Shown: piece by piece, positions 36,313-45,668 of the stretch | Numbering within the stretch: position 1 is the stretch's first letter | Layout of the letters: every line of letters starts with the position of its first letter | Source of the DNA: Sporanaerobacter acetigenes DSM 13106 | Lineage (GTDB): Bacteria; Bacillota; Clostridia; Tissierellales; Sporanaerobacteraceae | Length of the DNA: 64,000 bases | Reading direction: 5' to 3' | NCBI RefSeq assembly: GCF_900130025.1 | Contig: NZ_FQXR01000004.1 | Location: forward strand, 78,483-142,482 | The notes under the pieces: generated by a model | Seen by the model: only the letters and a program-made list of their open reading frames with translations | The model's database searches: none | What the model was told of the DNA's origin: nothing | Translations under genes and position numbers: made by a program

Positions 36313-37895
36313 TATTTATTCACCTCCATCTCTTTTTCCATGACCTTTAACATTTTTGCAGTTACTTCTTTACCTGATGTTAAACTACAACTATAAGCAT
36401 GAGCATTAGTTGAGCAACCGCCAACAAAGTCTAACCCCTTGATAGACATTTTAGTTTCTTCAGCATCAACTACTTTTCTTATGAGACTTCCGTTCCATGG
36501 ATGTTGTTCATAGCCAAATACCATACCCTTATAAGCTCCAGTGTATCTTGACCAAGTTTCTGGAGTCACCATTTCTATTTCTTCAATATGATCCCTCAAG
36601 TTTACATTTAGAGCCTTTTCAAACATATCAACCAAATATCCTGCAAGCTCATCTTTCACTTCAAAATAATTTTCTTCCGTTACATTTTTCCAAGCATCCC
36701 CCATTACAAGACCAGTTATAGACAATTGACAAATTCCTTTTCCAGTAGTACCTGGCACAGCCTTGTCTAAACATATAGCTGAAACCCATTTGGATGGTAC
36801 AAATTCATAGAAAGATTTATATATTTCTTCTACATCAGAAGTATCACCAATGAAGTACTCGTAGTCATGAATTCCCAATTCATCTGGTTCTCTGTCAAGT
36901 CCTAAATAAACAGTGATTGCTGAACAAGATGGTGTTTGAGCATTTATTTTTTTAGCTTCAAATTCCGATATTTCAGATTTTGGTTCTATCATTCTTCCAT
37001 ATACCACATGAGGATGAGCATTAGATAGAACTATATCGGTTTCAATAATTGTACCATCAGCCAATTCTACTGATTTCACTTGACGATTTTCTACATGAAT
37101 TTTTTCAACTTTGCAGTTGAATTCTACTTGTCCGCCTAATTCTCTGATTCTCTCTACTATTGATGTAGAAAGAGCATGAGATCTATTAGTTGGTACATAT
37201 GCACCTGTAGTCAAATAGCCACAAATCATATAACACCAAGTCACAAAAGTAAGTTCGCTTAAAGCTGGGCCTTGATAGCACCAATATGGAGTTATAAGTT
37301 TCATTGCCTTTTCCGGTATATTAAATTCCTTATGAACTTCTTCTACAGTCTTGTAAACATTTTCAACAAATCCTTTGTATTTAGTAGCCATCTTCATCTT
37401 GTCTGGTTTTTTGCCCTTTGCAGCACAGTCTCTAATATACAATATACCTTCATATACATTGTTGCAAAGTTTCATGTATTTTGTCACTTCTTTTTTACTT
37501 CCTGGAACTTCCTTTTCTATGGTTTCGATGAAATTTTCTATTCCGAATGGTAGTTTTACATTTATATTATCATTTGGTAGGACTATTACATATGGTTCTG
37601 GAACTCTATTTAATTCGTATTCTACACCTGCATCTTCAAGCAATTTTCTGATAGGCCCCATATTTTCTGGAGTATCAAAGTCTAGCAATTCATGAAGAGT
37701 TGCTTCAAAATCAAATCTCCCTCTGACAAAACTAGTAGCAAATCCTCCTAGTAAATTGTGTTGTTCTAGAACCAATACTTTTTGACCAAATAGTGCTGAG
37801 TGTAGTCCCGCACTTAATCCACCCATACCAGTTCCAATGACTACAACATCATAGTGAGGATCAAATCTACTCTTTGTGTTTAATGCAGTCACCAT
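36312..37895 (-). CDS. Phytoene-desaturase-like FAD oxidoreductase
   Basis: A 527-aa flavoprotein of the CrtI/NAD(P)-binding Rossmann type. The N-terminal dinucleotide motif is VVIGTGMGGLSAGLHSALFGQKV (about 17-40, continuing VLEQHNLLGG), and the C-terminal FAD motif is GLDFVGGCSTNAHAYS (about 490-505). No carotenoid genes are near and the organism looks anaerobic, so a true phytoene desaturase is unlikely. It is co-transcribed with a 2Fe-2S reductase and sits beside the lysine fermentation genes. Substrate unknown. GGAGG precedes the ATG. Confidence 0.85.
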   Translation of the reverse strand: MVTALNTKSRFDPHYDVVVIGTGMGGLSAGLHSALFGQKVLVLEQHNLLGGFATSFVRGRFDFEATLHELLDFDTPENMGPIRKLLEDAGVEYELNRVPEPYVIVLPNDNINVKLPFGIENFIETIEKEVPGSKKEVTKYMKLCNNVYEGILYIRDCAAKGKKPDKMKMATKYKGFVENVYKTVEEVHKEFNIPEKAMKLITPYWCYQGPALSELTFVTWCYMICGYLTTGAYVPTNRSHALSTSIVERIRELGGQVEFNCKVEKIHVENRQVKSVELADGTIIETDIVLSNAHPHVVYGRMIEPKSEISEFEAKKINAQTPSCSAITVYLGLDREPDELGIHDYEYFIGDTSDVEEIYKSFYEFVPSKWVSAICLDKAVPGTTGKGICQLSITGLVMGDAWKNVTEENYFEVKDELAGYLVDMFEKALNVNLRDHIEEIEMVTPETWSRYTGAYKGMVFGYEQHPWNGSLIRKVVDAEETKMSIKGLDFVGGCSTNAHAYSCSLTSGKEVTAKMLKVMEKEMEVNK

Positions 37896-37965
37896 AAGCT
37901 TTTCCTCCTTTTTTGAAAATTATAAATATTCACAATTATATTTTATTTTATCTATGTAAATCGTC

Positions 37966-37999
37966 AAAAAAAATACAATGGCTATTTTTAGCCATTGTA
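37966..37999 (-). terminator. Terminator of the lysine fermentation operon
   Basis: TACAATGGCT/AGCCATTGTA 10-bp stem, 6-base loop, followed by eight U on the minus strand. It lies 155 bases after the kamE stop, with a REP element between. Confidence 0.88.
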
Positions 38000-38126
38000 C
38001 TTATCTATATTTTGTTATGGTTTACACTCAATCATTTCTAGAAGCCTTCCATTCATGGGGTTTTCGTCCATTATTTAGAAAAATAATGTAAATACCTCTT
38101 GAAGGTATAATATTTGAAACAGTTTT

Positions 38127-38158
38127 TGCGACAGGAAGAACCGTCCCTGCTGTATCAA
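38127..38158. repeat. REP-like element at the kamE stop
   Basis: TTGCGACAGGAAGAACCGTCCC followed by TGCTGTATCAA. The right end is degenerate and includes the kamE TGA stop (38155-38157). It separates kamE from its terminator. Confidence 0.75.
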
Positions 38159-38913
38159 ACTAGGTTTCTTTTGACCATTTCTGTGACTACAAAACTAGCT
38201 ACGTCTTCTGCATAACTTCCTGGTCCAAATCCAGCATCGTAACCTAGTTCTTTTGCCAATTCATGAGAAAGCCTTGGCCCACCACATACCAATACTACTT
38301 TATCTCTCAATCCTTCTGCTTCAAGTAATTCAACTAGTTGAGTTAGATTTGGAATGTGGACATTTTTCTGTGTTACAACTTGAGAAACGAGTATTGCATC
38401 AGCATTTACTTCTATAGCTTTAGCAACAAGATCTTCGTTTAAAACTTGACTACCCATGTTTATAGCGTCCATTCCTTCGTATCTTTCTAGACCAAAGTGA
38501 TGGTTGTAGCCCTTCATATTCATTATAGCATCTATTCCTACAGTATGAGCATCTGTACCAGTACAAGCTCCTACTATGGTTACTGTTCTCTTTATATTTT
38601 CTTTTATATATTCTTCTACTTCTTCTTTAGTCATAGTGTCAACATCAACTTTTGGCACTTCTATCTTTGAATAGTCAACAGTGTGAGTACATTTTCCATA
38701 TACTACAAAGTAAGTGTATCCTATTCCTAAATCTGCATGGTGAACTACTGATGGTTCTTCTAGTCCCATTTTCTTTACAATTTGTCTTGCTGCTTCTATT
38801 GCTTCATCTCCATCTGGAACTGGCAATGTAAAACTCAATTGAACCATACCATCATTCATGGTATCTCCATAAGGTTTAACTTTTGTCAAATCTACCTTTG
38901 CTACATCTACCAT
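38155..38913 (-). CDS. kamE: D-lysine 5,6-aminomutase, beta (cobalamin-binding) subunit
   Basis: A 252-aa B12-binding subunit. The base-off cobalamin motif DxHxxG is seen as TDAHTVG (about residues 121-127), followed by the Rossmann elements INMGSQVLNEDLV, DAILVSQVVTQ and VLVCGGPRLS; the PLP-lysine region lies in this loop. With KamD it moves the terminal amino group of lysine or beta-lysine using adenosylcobalamin and PLP. The upstream kamD stop overlaps its start by 1 base. Length fits the family. Confidence 0.95.
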   Translation of the reverse strand: MVDVAKVDLTKVKPYGDTMNDGMVQLSFTLPVPDGDEAIEAARQIVKKMGLEEPSVVHHADLGIGYTYFVVYGKCTHTVDYSKIEVPKVDVDTMTKEEVEEYIKENIKRTVTIVGACTGTDAHTVGIDAIMNMKGYNHHFGLERYEGMDAINMGSQVLNEDLVAKAIEVNADAILVSQVVTQKNVHIPNLTQLVELLEAEGLRDKVVLVCGGPRLSHELAKELGYDAGFGPGSYAEDVASFVVTEMVKRNLV

Positions 38914-40469
38914 TATCTGTCACCTCCAAGCATCAATTCGATGAATGGGTTGAAATATCCTGCATCTTTCTTTGCTACACCATCAAGGCCTTTTCCACCA
39001 TCTCTTGGTCTTTTTACTCCACCAAATTTACCTTGTTCTATTGTAGAGAATAGTCCTTCTTTTTCAATTTGTTTTAGAAGATCGTCTGCATTGTTTAGTA
39101 CTTCATTTGCTCTGTTTTGAATGATTCCATCTTCCTTAAATGTGATTTCATCTCCTAAATCTCTTGCATTGTTAAATATATATTCGGCATTTTCTATAGC
39201 TAAAAATCTATCGTGCATATGTGGAGTATGAATAGCTTCTGTAAGCATTCCAAGAAGTTGAATTCCTTGATGAGTCATGATGGATATCATATTGAACATG
39301 GCATCTTGAACATGACCTCTAAATATATTACCAGTCATATATTTTGTTGGAGGCATATATTTAAGTGGTGCATTTGGGAATATTTCTCTTGCCATTTGAG
39401 CTTGAGCTAATTCATATAAAAATCCATTTTCAAGATCTGGATTCATTTCAAAAGCATGACCAAGTCCCATTTGTTCTTCTGGAAGACCTGCCTTTAGTGC
39501 AAATTGTTCATTTATGAATTGGGATGCAAGTACAGTATGAGCTGCTTCTACTGCATCATCTGTTGTAAGATAATTGTCTTCACCAGTGTTTATGATGATT
39601 CCAGCATAGCCATTTATTACTCTTGAGAAATATTGATCAACTAATGTTCTCTGCATATTTATATCTCTAAATAGTATTCCATATAAAGCATCGTTTAGCA
39701 TGACATCTAGTCTTTCATAAGCTCCCATAGCTGCAATTTCGGGCATACATAGTCCTGAACAGTAGTTGCAAAGTCTTATATATCTGCCTACTTCTTCTCC
39801 TACTTCATCTAATGCTTTTCTCATAAGTCTAAAGTTTTCTTGAGTTGCATATGTTCCACCAAAGCCTTCTGTTGTAGCTCCATATGGAACATAGTCAAGT
39901 AAGCTTTGACCTGTAGTTCTTATAACTGCTATGATATCCGCTCCTTGTTTTGCAGCAGCTTGAGCTTGAATGATATCTTCATATATATTTCCTGTAGCAA
40001 CTATTACATAGATATAAGGTTGTTTGCCTTCTCCAAGAGTTCTTATATATTCATCTCTTTTTTCTCTATTTGCTTTTATCTTAAGTACAGTTTTTTCTGC
40101 TATTGGATATATAGTATCTCTTATCTTTTCTTCACTTGCAACCGGAAGTCTAGTTATATCCAATTCTCCACGAGAAATTTTTTCTGCTATAGCTTGAGGG
40201 TCATCTCCAGTTTGAATCATAGTATTTCCAATCCAGAAAGCTGCTCCTCGTTCTAATCCGCCACCTTCTTTGATATTATCTACTATTACATTTGGAAGTG
40301 GTCTATCTATTTCATCTACTCCATCTATTCCCAATAGTCTTGCAACTGTTCGCTCTGTAGATGTTGTAGTATGAAGGTCAATAAACTTTTGGACATCATC
40401 TGCAATATTTTTAGCCGCATTTCTAGCACTATCTACGACTTTTTGGTCAAGATTTAATTTGCTTTCCAA
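38913..40469 (-). CDS. kamD: D-lysine 5,6-aminomutase, alpha subunit
   Basis: A 518-aa alpha subunit with a TIM-barrel fold that binds adenosylcobalamin and PLP together with KamE. Recognisable features are the N-terminal HTTTSTERTVARLLGIDGVD region (about 33-52), GATTEGFGGTYATQENFRLMR and GLGHAFEMNPDLENGF. It converts beta-lysine to 3,5-diaminohexanoate in lysine fermentation. The order kamB-kamC-kamD-kamE is that of known lysine fermenters. GAGG ribosome site about 7 bases before the ATG. Confidence 0.95.
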   Translation of the reverse strand: MESKLNLDQKVVDSARNAAKNIADDVQKFIDLHTTTSTERTVARLLGIDGVDEIDRPLPNVIVDNIKEGGGLERGAAFWIGNTMIQTGDDPQAIAEKISRGELDITRLPVASEEKIRDTIYPIAEKTVLKIKANREKRDEYIRTLGEGKQPYIYVIVATGNIYEDIIQAQAAAKQGADIIAVIRTTGQSLLDYVPYGATTEGFGGTYATQENFRLMRKALDEVGEEVGRYIRLCNYCSGLCMPEIAAMGAYERLDVMLNDALYGILFRDINMQRTLVDQYFSRVINGYAGIIINTGEDNYLTTDDAVEAAHTVLASQFINEQFALKAGLPEEQMGLGHAFEMNPDLENGFLYELAQAQMAREIFPNAPLKYMPPTKYMTGNIFRGHVQDAMFNMISIMTHQGIQLLGMLTEAIHTPHMHDRFLAIENAEYIFNNARDLGDEITFKEDGIIQNRANEVLNNADDLLKQIEKEGLFSTIEQGKFGGVKRPRDGGKGLDGVAKKDAGYFNPFIELMLGGDR

Positions 40470-40484
40470 TCGCCTCAGCCTCCT

Positions 40485-42116
40485 TTATTTTTCTTCTAAT
40501 ATCTTTTCCGCATCTTTTATGATACATTTATCTAATCCCATGAGTCTGGCAATATTCAGTGCATCTCTTGGCACTTCATTTTTGTGTTTTACCTTTTTCA
40601 ATCTATAGTCCATGTATTTATTGATTATATCCATTTTATCTTCATTCTTATCCGTTAATTCATTATTTAATTTGTCAAAATCAATTTTAGAAAGTCCTAC
40701 TACCTGAAGATGTTCTACTCCATCTATGTCTGCAATATTATCATAATGAGTAGTGATAAGAGTGATTGAAGTCTTGTCTTTTAGAAATTTAACTACAGCC
40801 TTTGAAATAGCATATCCTTCTTCAGGATTGGTTCCACGAGCAAGCTCATCTATGAGTATAAGACCTCTTTTGTGAGATTTTTCTACTGCATCTTGCACAA
40901 GTTTTATTTCTCCACCAAAGGTACTTAGTCCGCTATCTGTTGACTGCATATCTCCTATAGATGCACGAATGAAAAAATTTAGGCCCAATTTCATCTTTTT
41001 AGCTGGAACAAAAAGTCCATACTGGGCCATAGCGCACAATAGTCCGGATAGTCTCAAGCTAACTGTCTTTCCTCCCATATTGGCTCCCGTAATACAAGTA
41101 ACTCCTTCTTTCAATTCTATGGATATAGGAGTAAATTTTAAATTTTTCTTAGATAAAAATTCTTCTACTTTGGGATGTCTTCCTTCTTCTATATATAGAT
41201 AGTGATCTTCAGATATTTTAGGTTTGGTTCCATGAATTTCAGTGGCAAATTGTGCTTTTCCAAGTATGAGATCCAGCTTTCCGATACTTGCCATATTCCT
41301 AAATAGTTTCTTTCTATGGCTTGCTATTTCTCCACTGATTTTTTCTCTAATACTATATTCTTCTTTTTCTTCTCTCTCTTTTAGAATAAAACCTTTTCTC
41401 TCTAATTCATTTATTTCTTCTGTAGGTTTTAAGGCAAATTTTACATTCATATAGCTTTCCGAAACATAGGTAAGATGTGGATAATTTTCTATACTCTTTA
41501 TAGTTTCAATATCTTCTTTAGATACAACCAAAGTCCCATCTGGTCTAATGTCTAATTTGAGGTCTTTTTTTATTTTTCCTTTTAATTCTTTTTTTTCGCT
41601 TTTTATCTTTTTTTCTATCTTTTTCTTTTTTTCTCTTATGCTCTTTAAATTTTCCGAATAGGAATCATATATATAAAAAGTTGCAATCCCTGTATCTTCT
41701 GGATCCAGCAATTTTTCAAGCTTTGGAATACTTTTTATATCAATATCTTTCCATGTATCTATCTCATACTTTTTAAGAAGAGATTCTAATTCTCTTATGA
41801 GAAATAGAAAGGATTTTATCTCAAACAATTCTACTTCTGTCAAAACACAACCTTCCATTGTTCGCTTGACAGAAGTTCTCAAATCTTTTACATGGGCAAA
41901 TATATCTTCTATCTCTCTTCTGAAATGATTATCTTCAACATATTTAATGATACACTCTATTCTTTTTAATTCCTCTTTTAATTCTGATTCTTCTCCAGGC
42001 AAAAATGGTCTCATTTCTTCTTTATATCCTTTGCCATAAGGAGTTCTGGTTCTTATCTTGGACAATACATAGTCAAAATCTATACTTTCTCTTGTAAGCT
42101 CATCTAGAAAATCCAT
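40485..42116 (-). CDS. kamC: MutS-like ATPase KamC (lysine 5,6-aminomutase reactivation factor)
   Basis: About 543 aa with the C-terminal MutS-type ATPase: P-loop GANMGGKTVSLR, Walker B LILIDELARGTNPEEG and ITLITTHYDN, preceded by a long helical region. KamC and KamB are known as a two-part factor that reactivates lysine 5,6-aminomutase, removing damaged cobalamin at the cost of ATP. I chose the ATG at 42114-42116, which comes 1 base after the kamB stop, rather than an in-frame start at 42131 that would overlap it; the GGTGGTGAA at the end of kamB serves as ribosome site. Confidence 0.9.
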   Translation of the reverse strand: MDFLDELTRESIDFDYVLSKIRTRTPYGKGYKEEMRPFLPGEESELKEELKRIECIIKYVEDNHFRREIEDIFAHVKDLRTSVKRTMEGCVLTEVELFEIKSFLFLIRELESLLKKYEIDTWKDIDIKSIPKLEKLLDPEDTGIATFYIYDSYSENLKSIREKKKKIEKKIKSEKKELKGKIKKDLKLDIRPDGTLVVSKEDIETIKSIENYPHLTYVSESYMNVKFALKPTEEINELERKGFILKEREEKEEYSIREKISGEIASHRKKLFRNMASIGKLDLILGKAQFATEIHGTKPKISEDHYLYIEEGRHPKVEEFLSKKNLKFTPISIELKEGVTCITGANMGGKTVSLRLSGLLCAMAQYGLFVPAKKMKLGLNFFIRASIGDMQSTDSGLSTFGGEIKLVQDAVEKSHKRGLILIDELARGTNPEEGYAISKAVVKFLKDKTSITLITTHYDNIADIDGVEHLQVVGLSKIDFDKLNNELTDKNEDKMDIINKYMDYRLKKVKHKNEVPRDALNIARLMGLDKCIIKDAEKILEEK

Positions 42117-42117
42117 A

Positions 42118-43152
42118 TTATTCACCACCAAGAACTACATCCATTACTGGCACATCAGTGATATAGTTTTTCATTTTATTTAAAAATTCTCTAGAATCAA
42201 AATAATATCCTTGTGGAGCATAGGGGTTTGTTGTAATGGCAATAAGATTTATGCTATTTAATACTTGCACTTTTATTCCGTATTTCATAAATCTCATCCA
42301 ATCTTTTGGTTCTATAAATATTTTAGTTCCATCTTTCACTACTAAAGTCACATCTTTGTATCTTTTCGTAGTTTGATACAAATCTTTAACTGTATTTTTC
42401 ACAAGAGAACCAGGAAGGACTACATATTTAGAATCCTCCCTTATATGGTCTCCTATAATGTTTCCACAGTTAAGAGCAGTTTTTACATTTAGCTTTTCTA
42501 CATCAAATTGCTCGTCTATTATAGATACTTTTCCCGATTCCATTATGTCCGCTATAATAGATCTGGTCCGTTCATCTTCTACTTCATCCAATTTAAAGAG
42601 ATTGGCTACATGTAGTGTTTCCTCTATGACTTTGTTCATATCTCTACTTAAAGTGGCTCCTGTAGACAATATAGTACCTTCTGAAACAGAGGGGGCTGCC
42701 GAGGACATTCTGTCTAAGGCTCCATCTATTATGACAAATTCCGCACCAAGACTTAACATCATATGGGAAACTTTTTTGGCTTCACTGACTGTCTGTGGCC
42801 CTGCCACTTGTACATAACCGCTATCTACTATCCGACCAATGACAATAGCACCTAGGGGAGTTCTATAATCTGTAACATTTACAATTTCTATTTTTGCATC
42901 TCCTAGAGGAAGAAGCTCTGTTGTAGTCGCCACAAAAGAGCCTTCTTCTAGGAATATTTTAGGTTTTTCTGTTTCGGTGACTAAATCTAAACTTTCACCA
43001 TCTCTACCAATGGAGGTGATACCAATAGTCACTCCTTCATCTATGGCTTCTTCTATGAGACAATTTAATGTGACAGTCTTTCCTGTATTTTTTGCCATTC
43101 CTACTATAGATATTGTTTTATACTTTCCTTTTACAAGCTCTAGCAGTGACAA
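42118..43152 (-). CDS. kamB: KamB (lysine 5,6-aminomutase reactivation factor)
   Basis: A 344-aa protein with a nucleotide-binding-like motif GMAKNTGKT at about residues 18-26. It is the usual partner of KamC in lysine fermentation operons and is needed to keep the B12 enzyme KamDE active. The position directly between kamA and kamC, with tight spacing, supports the call. Cytoplasmic; no membrane segments. Confidence 0.9.
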   Translation of the reverse strand: MSLLELVKGKYKTISIVGMAKNTGKTVTLNCLIEEAIDEGVTIGITSIGRDGESLDLVTETEKPKIFLEEGSFVATTTELLPLGDAKIEIVNVTDYRTPLGAIVIGRIVDSGYVQVAGPQTVSEAKKVSHMMLSLGAEFVIIDGALDRMSSAAPSVSEGTILSTGATLSRDMNKVIEETLHVANLFKLDEVEDERTRSIIADIMESGKVSIIDEQFDVEKLNVKTALNCGNIIGDHIREDSKYVVLPGSLVKNTVKDLYQTTKRYKDVTLVVKDGTKIFIEPKDWMRFMKYGIKVQVLNSINLIAITTNPYAPQGYYFDSREFLNKMKNYITDVPVMDVVLGGE

Positions 43153-43177
43153 TTAGAACACTCCTTTGGTTTTATAA

Positions 43178-44428
43178 TTATTTATTTTGATTTCTCTTTG
43201 CTGCTCTGTCTCTTCTTTCCATTTGAGTTGGTTCAAGAGCTTTCACTTCTCCACCTTTTATAAGTCCTGCAACTCCATGTAAATTGTATTTGTTCTCATC
43301 TGTTGCTTCTTCAATATATTGAGGTTCAGTATAAGTTGTGATAACTCCCTCATAGTTTCTTAAAACTACTTTTGTAGGAGACATACTGATTAAATATTGT
43401 GGCATAACAGGAGTCTTTCCGCCTCCACCAGGAGCGTCAATAACAAACGTTGGTACACAATATCCTGAAGTATGGCCTCTTAGGGATTCCATTATTTCCA
43501 ATCCTTTAGATACTTTTGTTCTAAAGTGTTCAATACCCATGGACAAGTCACATTGATAGATATAGTATGGTCTAACTCTCATCTTTACAAGCCCATGAAC
43601 TAAATCCATCATAGTATCTGGATTGTCATTTATTCCTCTTAGAAGTACTGATTGATTTCCCAATGGTATACCTGCATCTGCCAATTTTCTACAAGCTTCT
43701 GCTGATTCCTTAGTGAACTCTTTTGGATGATTGAAGTGAGTATTTAACCATATTGGGTGATATTTCTTAAGCATATTCACTAAATCATCAGTTATTCTTT
43801 GAGGCATAACTACTGGTGTACGAGAACCTAATCTTATGATTTCTACATGAGGTATTTCTCTTAATTTTTTAATTATATATTCAAGTTTGTCATCTGATAC
43901 CAATAGACAGTCTCCACCTGACAACAATACATCTCTAACTTGAGGAGTGTTTCTAATGTATTCTATACATTTGTCTATTCTATCCATTGGAACTCCTGAA
44001 TCATTTTGTCCTGCAAATCTTCTTCTTGTACAATGTCTACAGTACATAGAACATTGATCTGTAATCAAGAAAAGTACTCTATCTGGATATCTGTGAGTAA
44101 GACCTGGCACTGGTGAATCTGTGTCTTCATGTAGTGGATCTTCCATATCTGCCGCACTTTTATGAGTTTCATATATAGTTGGAACAGCTTGCATTCTAAC
44201 AGGGTCTTTTGGATCATCTGGGTCCATAAGAGATGCATAGTATGGGGTGATTCCCATTCTAAATTTCTTTAAAACTTCATTTATCTCTTCTGCTTCTTTC
44301 TCTGTAAGATTGATTACTTTTCCTAATGTCTCTACATCTGTAATCCTATTTCTAACTTGCCATTTCCAATCGTTCCATTCATCCTCTGTGACATTTTCCC
44401 AAATTTCAATGTCTTTATATGATCTCAT
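43178..44428 (-). CDS. kamA: Lysine 2,3-aminomutase
   Basis: A 416-aa radical-SAM enzyme that converts L-lysine to L-beta-lysine with PLP, the first step of lysine fermentation. The 4Fe-4S motif is CSMYCRHC (about 126-133), and the ring of family motifs includes [12 protein letters not shown] and the PLP-lysine region [15 protein letters not shown] (about 329-343). Length and N-terminal helical part fit KamA. GGAGG lies upstream of the ATG. It is the second gene of the sigma-54 operon, after kdd. Confidence 0.96.
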   Translation of the reverse strand: MRSYKDIEIWENVTEDEWNDWKWQVRNRITDVETLGKVINLTEKEAEEINEVLKKFRMGITPYYASLMDPDDPKDPVRMQAVPTIYETHKSAADMEDPLHEDTDSPVPGLTHRYPDRVLFLITDQCSMYCRHCTRRRFAGQNDSGVPMDRIDKCIEYIRNTPQVRDVLLSGGDCLLVSDDKLEYIIKKLREIPHVEIIRLGSRTPVVMPQRITDDLVNMLKKYHPIWLNTHFNHPKEFTKESAEACRKLADAGIPLGNQSVLLRGINDNPDTMMDLVHGLVKMRVRPYYIYQCDLSMGIEHFRTKVSKGLEIMESLRGHTSGYCVPTFVIDAPGGGGKTPVMPQYLISMSPTKVVLRNYEGVITTYTEPQYIEEATDENKYNLHGVAGLIKGGEVKALEPTQMERRDRAAKRNQNK

Positions 44429-44464
44429 TTAAGAAATCCTCCTTTTTGATAGGTTTAATTTTAT

Positions 44465-45502
44465 CTATGCATACAATTCTTCAAATATCTTTTTAAGAGC
44501 TTCACTCTCTCTCATGATTTGTAGTGATATTTCAGCATGTCCTTTAGTGTATCCATTTCCCATAATCATAGTTACGTCTTTTCCTACTCCTTCTGCACCT
44601 AGAGCTGCTTTTGTGAAGCTTGTAGCCATACTGAAGAAATATACCAATCCATTGTCTTTAGTTGCAAGAATGCTTGACATTTCTGTGTTTGGAATATTAA
44701 CTACGTTTATAAGAATATCTGCCATTTCTCCATTTGTAGCTTCTGCTACTTTGTTCATTACTTCAACTGCATCTGTTGCATTTGCCTTAATATATACATC
44801 TGCCAAATTTGCATTTTTAACTCTTTCTATAGTCTTATCACGTGAACCTATGCAGATAACCTTTCCTGTAACTCCAGCTCTCTTCTTTGCTTCATATAGA
44901 CAAAGCATTCCTGACTTTCCAGTTCCTCCAAGAACTACAACTGTATCTCCAGGTTTAACTAATTTTGCAGTTTGAGCTGGTGCCCCTGCTACGTCTAATA
45001 CTGATAATGCTAGGTTTTCTGGCATATCTGTAGGAATCTTTGCATAAATTCCGCTTTCAAATAATATAGCTTTTCCCTTTATATCTACTTGATCTATTTC
45101 TGGTCTAACTTCGAGTATTTCGTCAATTCTAAGTGGTGTCAATGATAGTGAAACCAATGTAGCTATTTTATCTCCAACTTTAAGATCAGTCTTTCCTTCA
45201 AGAGCTGGTCCAATTTTTTCAATTGTTCCTATAAGCATTCCACCTGAACCTGTAACTGGATTTTGATGTTTTCCTCTTTCTGCTACAATTCCCTTCATAA
45301 TTTTCTTGATTTCTTCTACATCTCCATTAGCTTGTTCTCTTATTTGTGTAAAGCTTGCTGAGTCAACATTTAAAGTTTGAACATCAATAAGAATTTCATT
45401 GTCATAAATCTCCATATCATTGTCGATTTTTAATGCCGGTTGTGGCAATACTCCCTTTGGTTCTATAACTCTATGTGTTCCGTATGGACATCCTTTTTTC
45501 AT
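44465..45502 (-). CDS. kdd: L-erythro-3,5-diaminohexanoate dehydrogenase
   Basis: A 345-aa NAD(P)-dependent dehydrogenase, third enzyme of the lysine fermentation path, oxidising 3,5-diaminohexanoate to 5-amino-3-oxohexanoate. The N-terminal CPYGTHRVIEPKGVLPQPA is typical, and the Rossmann motif VVLGGTGKSGML sits near residue 190. It is the first gene behind the sigma-54 promoter, with GAGGAGG before the ATG. The next steps (kce, kal, CoA transferase) are not in this window. Confidence 0.94.
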   Translation of the reverse strand: MKKGCPYGTHRVIEPKGVLPQPALKIDNDMEIYDNEILIDVQTLNVDSASFTQIREQANGDVEEIKKIMKGIVAERGKHQNPVTGSGGMLIGTIEKIGPALEGKTDLKVGDKIATLVSLSLTPLRIDEILEVRPEIDQVDIKGKAILFESGIYAKIPTDMPENLALSVLDVAGAPAQTAKLVKPGDTVVVLGGTGKSGMLCLYEAKKRAGVTGKVICIGSRDKTIERVKNANLADVYIKANATDAVEVMNKVAEATNGEMADILINVVNIPNTEMSSILATKDNGLVYFFSMATSFTKAALGAEGVGKDVTMIMGNGYTKGHAEISLQIMRESEALKKIFEELYA

Positions 45503-45550
45503 ATTGCATTCCTCCTCTAAATTTTTGTCTTTTCATTGTCAATTTATATT

Positions 45551-45569
45551 AATGCAATTTATGTGCCAA
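45551..45569 (-). promoter_or_regulatory. Sigma-54 (-24/-12) promoter of the lysine fermentation operon
   Basis: Minus strand TTGGCACATAAATTGCATT: the -24 element TGGCAC, five bases, then the -12 element TTGCAT, a full consensus match. It lies about 50 bases before the kdd ATG, next to the gene for a sigma-54 activator. Confidence 0.93.
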
Positions 45570-45587
45570 CTTGACAAAATTAGATAA

Positions 45588-45625
45588 AAACTGTATTTTT
45601 CAAGGTTCTCAGTGAAATACAGTTT
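45588..45625 (-). promoter_or_regulatory. Inverted repeat: activator site and/or terminator
   Basis: AAACTGTATTT and its exact complement AAATACAGTTT, spaced 16 bases, lie 19 bases upstream of the -24 element and 43 bases after the activator stop. UUUUUA follows on the minus strand, so it may terminate the activator gene, bind the activator as an enhancer, or both. Confidence 0.55.
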
Positions 45626-45668
45626 GAAACTTTGATAAAAAATAAACACATCTGCCAGCTTTTCGGCA

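Noticed and set aside
36312-37895. Phytoene desaturase for carotenoid synthesis
   Set aside because: No crtB, crtE or other carotenoid gene is near; the pairing with a 2Fe-2S reductase and a fermentative context argue against it.
44514-44975. Plus-strand 153-aa open frame opposite kdd
   Set aside because: Overlaps a well-conserved dehydrogenase and has no ribosome site or family match.
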